Origin: Caryophanales bacterium UBA4869
Lineage (GTDB): Bacteria > Bacillota_I > Bacilli_A > RFN20 > CAG-288
Assembly (NCBI GenBank): GCA_002399505.1
Contig: DHDT01000033.1
Span: 57,186-67,717, forward strand
Length of the DNA: 10,532 bases
Direction of reading: 5' to 3'
Part shown: positions 5,833 through 10,532 of the stretch, one piece after another
Layout of the letters: every line of letters begins with the position of its first letter
How positions within the stretch are numbered: the stretch's first letter is position 1
The notes under the pieces: generated by a model
What the model saw: only the letters and a program-made list of their open reading frames with translations
Database searches by the model: none
What the model was told of the DNA's origin: nothing
Made by a program: the position numbers and the translations under genes

Positions 5833-8800
5833 ATGAAAAAAAGCTTTATCGCATTAGGGGCGTTAGCGTTATTCGGATGTTCCTTCGCTTCGGGAAAGAT
5901 GAACTCTTCTCTGCAGATTGATAACTATAACCGGGCACTTCAGACAAATCGGGCATATACTTCTGATTATGATGCCAAAGAGGATGCTCTGAAGAAAGGT
6001 CTTGAAATCAACGAGCAGATTGCTGAAGAAGGCATGGTTTTACTTAAAAATGAGAATAATGCCCTTCCTTTAAGTGCCAAGAAGGGTACTCTTGCCAGTC
6101 ATGTGACTGTCTTTGGCTATGCTTCATTTAATCCTACTGGAGGCGGATCATCTTCAGGAGATGCTTCCGGCGGTATAGCTAAGCTTACTGCCACAATCTA
6201 TTCCAGCTTAGCTGATGCCAACATCGTCGTTAATCCGACTGTCAAGAAAGCCTACACGGGCTGGTTAGCTGAGACTGTCACTGGAACTAATTCCTATGGT
6301 CAGACAGTTCAGGTTCCTAAATATGGCTCTGATTTGGCTCTTGACGGAATTATAGAAGAAAACAAGACGACTTTAGAAGATTCTTATGGTTCCTACTCTG
6401 ATGCTGCTATCCTCGTCTTCACCAATGGCACAGGAACTGAAAGAGCTCATCGTATGGCTCTTGATCAGGAACAGTATGACTTGGTTGATTATGCAGCCAG
6501 CAAGTTTGGCAAGGTCATCGTCCTTATCAACAATTCGACTCCGATTGAAATCAAGAAACTCAAAGACAACGTCAATGTCGATTCTATCTTGGTTATCGGA
6601 GAACCCGGTGACAACGGCTTTGAGGCTGTCGGCAAGATCTTGAACGGCACCGTCAATCCTAGCGGCCACTTGTCTGATACTTATTCGGCTGATTTCACCA
6701 AGGATCCCAGTTTCAACAATATCAACCTGACCGGTGCCGCGGACGGAAACCCGCAGTATACCGTCAACGGCGAAAAGAAGAATTCCTATTTCCGCGATTA
6801 TGACGAAGGCATCTATACCGGCTATCGTTATTATGAGACTGCCTATGCTGAAAAACTCGCCGGAAACTATGCTGATTTTGAATATGACAGTGCAGTCGCC
6901 TATCCTTTCGGACATGGCTTAAGCTACACTGACTTCAAATGGTCTCTAGTCTCAACCAGCGGAACTCTTGAGAAAAACGGAAATCTTTCCTTTAATGTCA
7001 AGGTTACCAATGACGGAGAGACAGCTGGCAAAGATGTCGTCGAACTCTTCTATCATGCTCCCTATATCACAGGCGGAATCGAAAAGTCTGATGTGGTCTT
7101 AGGAGACTATGCTAAGACTGACTTGCTAAAACCTGGCGAGAGTCAAATCGTCAACTTGGAAGTCGATGTCAATGACTTGGCTTCTTATGACTATAAGACC
7201 GATAAGACTTATGTTCTTGATGCCGGAGACTATGTCTTCTCCCTGAGAACTGATGCTCATACTGTCAAGAAAAACGCTGACAGCGAAGATCTGAAGGTGA
7301 CTAAGAATCTGGCTGCCAAGGCTTTAGTCAATACTTCAGTCACCGGTTATACTGTCACCAATCAGTTCCAGGATGTCACTGACGGTGGAAATGAACACGG
7401 AGTCGGTACTTTCTCCAGAGCGAATTTCACGACTACCTGGCCGGCTGCCCCGACTGCCGAAGAACACGTTCTGACAGCTGAGCAGTTTAAGGCTCTGGAG
7501 ACTGTCGTCACGAAGGAATATGATACTGGCTCCAAATGGGAAGAGACAACTATGCCTGCTTATTCTGATCCTGATACCCGTCCGGCTACTGCAGCTGTAA
7601 AGCTTGCTGACCTGACTGGTGCTGATTACGATGATCCTAAGTGGGACACTCTTCTCGATGAGCTTTCCTTAGATGAAATGAACAATCTTATCACCAATGC
7701 CGGCTTCAGAACCGAATCCATCGATTATATCGGCAAACCTTATTCTCTTGACACTGACGGACCTAAGGGCTGGACTGGTACTGGAACTTCTGGAACCAGA
7801 TTCAACGCTTTCGCTGCTGAACCTGTCATTGCTGCTACCTGGAACAAGGAATTAGCTTATGATATGGGCAAGATTGTCGGTGATCAGGGTATCTGGGGCT
7901 GTCTTGACAGAACCGATACGGCTGCTGGCGGTAAAATCTATGGTTACACTGGCTGGTATGCTCCTGGCATGAACCTGCACAGAAGTCCTTTCGATGGACG
8001 TTTTAACGAATACTTCTCCGAAGACCCTGTCTTGACTGGAAACACTGTCGCTAATCAGTCTTTGGGTATCAAATCTAAAGGCGGTTATGTCTTCCTCAAG
8101 CACTTCGCCGTCCATGAAGACGGTGGCGGTGTCGGAATCTCGATGTCGGGAGGTTCCTTCAAGATCACCGGTTATCGCGGTGGTGCTGAAGCTACTTCCG
8201 GAACCTGCTACTGGCTTACTGAACAGGCGATGCGTGAACTCTATCTGAAGCCTTTCCAGATTGCCGTCGAAGATGGTCAGGCCGGTGCTGTCATGTCTTC
8301 CTTCTCAAGACTTGGAACTACTTGGGCCGGTGCTTCTTATTCCTTACTTACCGAATGTCTGAGAAACGAGTGGGGATTCAAGGGCTATGTTGTCACCGAT
8401 ATCGATATCTACGGCTTCCTCAACGTCGACCAGATGATCAGAGCCGGCGGCGACTGCCTCCTCACTTCTTCCATCACCTCCAATAAGAGAAGATGCGGAA
8501 CGACAGATTACACTTCTTTGGATAACCCCACTGCCACTCAGATTGCCGCTATGAGAAGAGCTACCAAGTCTATTCTCTACACTGTCGGAAATTCTCACGC
8601 CATGGATGTTCCGATGGGTGCCAAGGTAAATTACGCAGCTGAAAATTCGATTGTCAGCGGCGAAGTCGGTGCGGCTCTTGATATCGATTGCTCTGATACC
8701 TCTCTCAATACCAAATACAACTATTCTCCGATAACATACACTGCTGAAACTCTTCCTGAAGGTCTTACTCTTGATGCTGCAACCGGACATATCACCGGAA

Positions 8801-9159
8801 CTGTGGCAACTGCCGGTCTCTATTCCATTGATGTCGTAGCTGCTGCTGATGGCTATGAATCAGCGACTAAACAGATTCTTGTTTCAGTCAATGATGGCTC
8901 CAAGACAATCAGTGAACAGATTACCGATTTAGAGGCTCAGATTGAGGCTTTGAAGACAAAGTTAGATACTACCAATGCTGATAAGACGGCTTTAGAGACC
9001 AAGATCACTGAACTTCAGGCTAAGATCGCTGCTCTGGAAGCAAAACCTGAAACTAAGATCGACAATACCGGATTGATTACCGGAATTGTCATCGTCGGTG
9101 TCTTAGCAGCTGCTGCTGTCGCTTTAGGACTACTTAACCTTTTGAAGAAAAAGAATTAA
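5833..9159 (+). CDS. Surface-anchored GH3 glycoside hydrolase with permuted domain order
   Basis: This large secreted beta-glycosidase has 1108 residues. The ATG at 5833 is preferred over one at 5806 (9 codons earlier) because AGAAAGGA lies about 8 nt before it and it opens a clean signal peptide, MKKSFIALGALALFGC. LFGC resembles a lipobox, but F at -2 is unusual. Domains in order: GH3 alpha/beta sandwich (about 45-355; EEGMVLLKNENNALPL, NPSGHLSDTY), FnIII-like domain from PFGHGLSY (about 358-475), linker, then the TIM barrel (about 610-920) with DTDGPKG, RFNEYFSEDP, LKHF and GYVVTDID, in which D856 is the predicted nucleophile. A putative Ig domain (LPEGLTLDAATGHITGTV) covers about 930-1025, followed by a coiled coil (about 1026-1073) and a C-terminal membrane helix ending LLKKKN. 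This inverted order is known in GH3 enzymes such as those of Ruminococcus and Butyrivibrio. The substrate (beta-glucoside, xyloside or other) cannot be told. It is first in a gene set with a binding lipoprotein and a second GH3. Confidence 0.95.
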   Translation: MKKSFIALGALALFGCSFASGKMNSSLQIDNYNRALQTNRAYTSDYDAKEDALKKGLEINEQIAEEGMVLLKNENNALPLSAKKGTLASHVTVFGYASFNPTGGGSSSGDASGGIAKLTATIYSSLADANIVVNPTVKKAYTGWLAETVTGTNSYGQTVQVPKYGSDLALDGIIEENKTTLEDSYGSYSDAAILVFTNGTGTERAHRMALDQEQYDLVDYAASKFGKVIVLINNSTPIEIKKLKDNVNVDSILVIGEPGDNGFEAVGKILNGTVNPSGHLSDTYSADFTKDPSFNNINLTGAADGNPQYTVNGEKKNSYFRDYDEGIYTGYRYYETAYAEKLAGNYADFEYDSAVAYPFGHGLSYTDFKWSLVSTSGTLEKNGNLSFNVKVTNDGETAGKDVVELFYHAPYITGGIEKSDVVLGDYAKTDLLKPGESQIVNLEVDVNDLASYDYKTDKTYVLDAGDYVFSLRTDAHTVKKNADSEDLKVTKNLAAKALVNTSVTGYTVTNQFQDVTDGGNEHGVGTFSRANFTTTWPAAPTAEEHVLTAEQFKALETVVTKEYDTGSKWEETTMPAYSDPDTRPATAAVKLADLTGADYDDPKWDTLLDELSLDEMNNLITNAGFRTESIDYIGKPYSLDTDGPKGWTGTGTSGTRFNAFAAEPVIAATWNKELAYDMGKIVGDQGIWGCLDRTDTAAGGKIYGYTGWYAPGMNLHRSPFDGRFNEYFSEDPVLTGNTVANQSLGIKSKGGYVFLKHFAVHEDGGGVGISMSGGSFKITGYRGGAEATSGTCYWLTEQAMRELYLKPFQIAVEDGQAGAVMSSFSRLGTTWAGASYSLLTECLRNEWGFKGYVVTDIDIYGFLNVDQMIRAGGDCLLTSSITSNKRRCGTTDYTSLDNPTATQIAAMRRATKSILYTVGNSHAMDVPMGAKVNYAAENSIVSGEVGAALDIDCSDTSLNTKYNYSPITYTAETLPEGLTLDAATGHITGTVATAGLYSIDVVAAADGYESATKQILVSVNDGSKTISEQITDLEAQIEALKTKLDTTNADKTALETKITELQAKIAALEAKPETKIDNTGLITGIVIVGVLAAAAVALGLLNLLKKKN

Positions 9160-9178
9160 GGAAAGGATAACAGTATAA

Positions 9179-9850
9179 ATGCTTAAAAAAAGAATTGGAT
9201 TTGCTCTTCTCGGTGTTTTGATAGTTTTGACAGGATGCGGGGAAAAATCTTCCTCCTCAGTTTCTGACAAACCCGCATCCTCCGTCTCTTCATCAGTGAC
9301 TTCTTCTTCCAAAGAAGAAGCTAGTTCATCTAGTGTTGAAAAACCTGAATATGAAAGATTCGAGGCTGAATACATCAATGTCACTGATCCTATCTTGATG
9401 GGTTCAGGAATCTCAGGGTCGGCAGCTGGTGTCAATCTTGTTTTGCAGGATGCCAATAGCAGCAATGGCTGGTTTATCGGCTACTCTCATAGAACGGGAT
9501 TTGCCGTCACTTACAAAATCACTGCTGATAAAGCGGCTACGGCCAAGATGAAACTGGGCTTTGGCAATGAACTTGGTGTAGGCATGACGATGAATACTGC
9601 TTCTCTGGCTTTTTCACTGAATGGAACGGCTGTTACCTACAATCAATTCGTGATTCAGGTTGATGGCTGGCACTCCTACGACTTCTCTTCTACTTTGAAC
9701 CTAGTCAAAGGTGAGAACACCTTAGTAATGACAGTCGGTACCAATGAATACTGCAACGGCGGACCCGGTGGACCTCTCTTCGATTATATCGATTTGAAAA
9801 CTGAGGCTGCCTTAAGCTGGAATCCGGTAACTTCAAACATCGAAGAATAA
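9179..9850 (+). CDS. Lipoprotein with a carbohydrate-binding-like (CBM6/CBM35-type) module
   Basis: This is a 223-residue surface lipoprotein. The signal peptide MLKKRIGFALLGVLIVLTGC ends in a canonical lipobox LTGC, with C20 as the lipidated residue. Residues 24-54 are a Ser-rich flexible linker. From about 57 a single beta-sandwich module begins with RFEAEYI and closes with LFDYIDL near 205, the pattern of CBM6/CBM35 modules, and resembles the modules of the large protein at the left edge. No enzyme motif is seen. The gene starts 19 nt after the GH3 stop, with AAGGAAAGGA about 11 nt before the ATG, so the two are very likely cotranscribed. Its likely job is to hold glycan near the cell surface for the neighbouring hydrolases. 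The ligand is unknown. Confidence 0.85.
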   Translation: MLKKRIGFALLGVLIVLTGCGEKSSSSVSDKPASSVSSSVTSSSKEEASSSSVEKPEYERFEAEYINVTDPILMGSGISGSAAGVNLVLQDANSSNGWFIGYSHRTGFAVTYKITADKAATAKMKLGFGNELGVGMTMNTASLAFSLNGTAVTYNQFVIQVDGWHSYDFSSTLNLVKGENTLVMTVGTNEYCNGGPGGPLFDYIDLKTEAALSWNPVTSNIEE

Positions 9851-9860
9851 GGATTAGACC

Positions 9861-9895
9861 CTCATACGCCCGGTTTCCGGGCGTATGAGTTTATT
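9861..9895 (+). terminator. Strong intercistronic hairpin, terminator or partial terminator
   Basis: CTCATACGCCCGG (9861-9873) and CCGGGCGTATGAG (9877-9889) form a 13-bp perfect stem with a TTT loop, followed by a short TTTATT. It begins 10 nt after the lipoprotein stop and ends 12 nt before the ribosome binding site of the next GH3 gene. The stem is strong, but the T-tract is short and interrupted, so it may end only part of the transcripts or protect the upstream message from 3' decay. No promoter is visible between it and the next gene. Confidence 0.7.
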
Positions 9896-9912
9896 GAAAT
9901 CAAGGAGAAAAC

Positions 9913-10532
9913 ATGAATCCATTTAAAAAGATGTGGCAGACAAAGAGGACGCGGATCTTCATGATCGTCTGTCCGCTTGTCCTGATACTCTGTCTGGTTA
10001 TTTCTCTTGTCATCGCCAATGTCCCGATAATCTCGGGAACTTTGGATATTGCCTTTGGAGGCAAGAGAGCAATAACTGGCGAAAACAAGCAGCATTACGC
10101 TTCTGATTATGAGACGAAGGCTGAAGCCAAAGAAGCAGCCGAAAAGCTTGGAGTTGATATCGTCTCCGAAGGCATCACCTTGCTGAAAAACGAAAACAAC
10201 GCCTTACCTTTGAAAAAAGATGATAAAGTCACTGTCTTTGGAAAGAACAGTGTCAATCTAGTTTATGGAGGCAGCGGTTCCAGCGCTTCTAAGTCTGAAT
10301 CCAATGAAGGTGTCTATTCTTCTCTGGAAGCTTCCGGTTTCACCTATAATCCTACGATGAAGGCTTTCTATGACGATAAGGGAAAGAGCGGAAGCGGTCG
10401 CTCTACTTCTCCTAACATGGGTGATATCATCGCCGGTTTTGCAACGGGTGAGACTCCTATTTCCTCTTATACGGAAACACAGAGGCAGTCTTATTCTCAA
10501 TATCGAGATGCCGCGATTGTCGTCATTTCGAG
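9913..10532 (+). CDS. Second membrane-anchored GH3 glycoside hydrolase with permuted domain order, partial
   Basis: The frame is open from the ATG at 9913 to the right edge (206 codons seen). The start has AAGGAG at 9902-9907, 6 nt upstream. Residues about 15-42 are a hydrophobic signal anchor after MNPFKKMWQTKRTR. From about 63 the GH3 alpha/beta sandwich begins: SDYETKAEAK, then VSEGITLLKNENNALPL and VTVFGKNSVNLVYGGSGSS, matching the same region of the upstream GH3 protein (YTSDYDAKEDA, EEGMVLLKNENNALPL). Since this usually C-terminal domain comes first, the TIM barrel and nucleophile should lie beyond the window. The seen part ends at AAIVVIS, just before the segment that would hold the acid/base residue, so catalytic competence cannot be judged. 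Unlike the first GH3 it is anchored at the N-terminus. It is separated from the lipoprotein gene by a strong hairpin. Confidence 0.9.
   Translation, partial: MNPFKKMWQTKRTRIFMIVCPLVLILCLVISLVIANVPIISGTLDIAFGGKRAITGENKQHYASDYETKAEAKEAAEKLGVDIVSEGITLLKNENNALPLKKDDKVTVFGKNSVNLVYGGSGSSASKSESNEGVYSSLEASGFTYNPTMKAFYDDKGKSGSGRSTSPNMGDIIAGFATGETPISSYTETQRQSYSQYRDAAIVVIS

Noticed and set aside
6373..6915. Open frame of 180 codons on the minus strand within the GH3 gene
   Set aside because: It lies wholly opposite a well-supported gene, has no recognisable domain and no ribosome binding site. The same holds for minus-strand frames at 5123-5527, 7852-8115, 8344-8790, 9130-9465 and 9862-10095.
1..10532. 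tRNA, rRNA, CRISPR array, insertion sequence or phage attachment site
   Set aside because: No clover-leaf-like segments, regularly spaced repeats, transposase or integrase motifs, or terminal inverted repeats were seen on reading both strands.

Overview
The window looks like a chromosomal segment of a low- to mid-GC Gram-positive bacterium (Bacillota), probably a gut or rumen saccharolytic member of the Erysipelotrichia/Bacilli side. This rests on AgrC-type (GHKL) kinases paired with LytTR regulators, purine-rich ribosome binding sites, Gram-positive-style lipoprotein and membrane anchors, and large Firmicutes-type GH3 enzymes. TGA is used as a stop (end of the gene at 3573-4283) and Trp is TGG, so the standard bacterial code applies. 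The genus cannot be named from the sequence alone.

Layout. Left, minus strand (3403 down to 1): a tightly coupled operon reading response regulator (LytTR) -> AgrC-like histidine kinase -> a large membrane-anchored protein built of at least three carbohydrate-binding-like beta-sandwich modules, which runs off the left edge. Centre (3404-3572): a 169-nt divergent control region holding a 21-bp-spaced direct repeat and an 18-bp perfect palindrome. Plus strand (3573-5590): a second, paralogous LytTR regulator and AgrC-like kinase with a 4-nt ATGA overlap, closed by a rho-independent terminator. Right, plus strand (5833-10532): a polysaccharide-degradation gene set with a surface-anchored, domain-permuted GH3 glycoside hydrolase, a small lipoprotein with a carbohydrate-binding-like module, a strong intercistronic hairpin, and the start of a second domain-permuted, membrane-anchored GH3 enzyme that runs off the right edge.

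How the genes may work together (inference). Two head-to-head duplicated sensor/regulator pairs sit between two sets of extracellular glycan-binding or glycan-cleaving proteins. No agrB/agrD peptide genes are visible, so these AgrC-like kinases may sense something other than an autoinducing peptide made here. A locus-level hypothesis is that they respond to glycans or cell-surface state, with the modular binding protein as a co-translated partner of the left kinase. The most concrete oddity is that the second kinase is cut by an in-frame TAG just before the last strand of its ATPase domain, while the downstream codons still encode the expected end of that domain.
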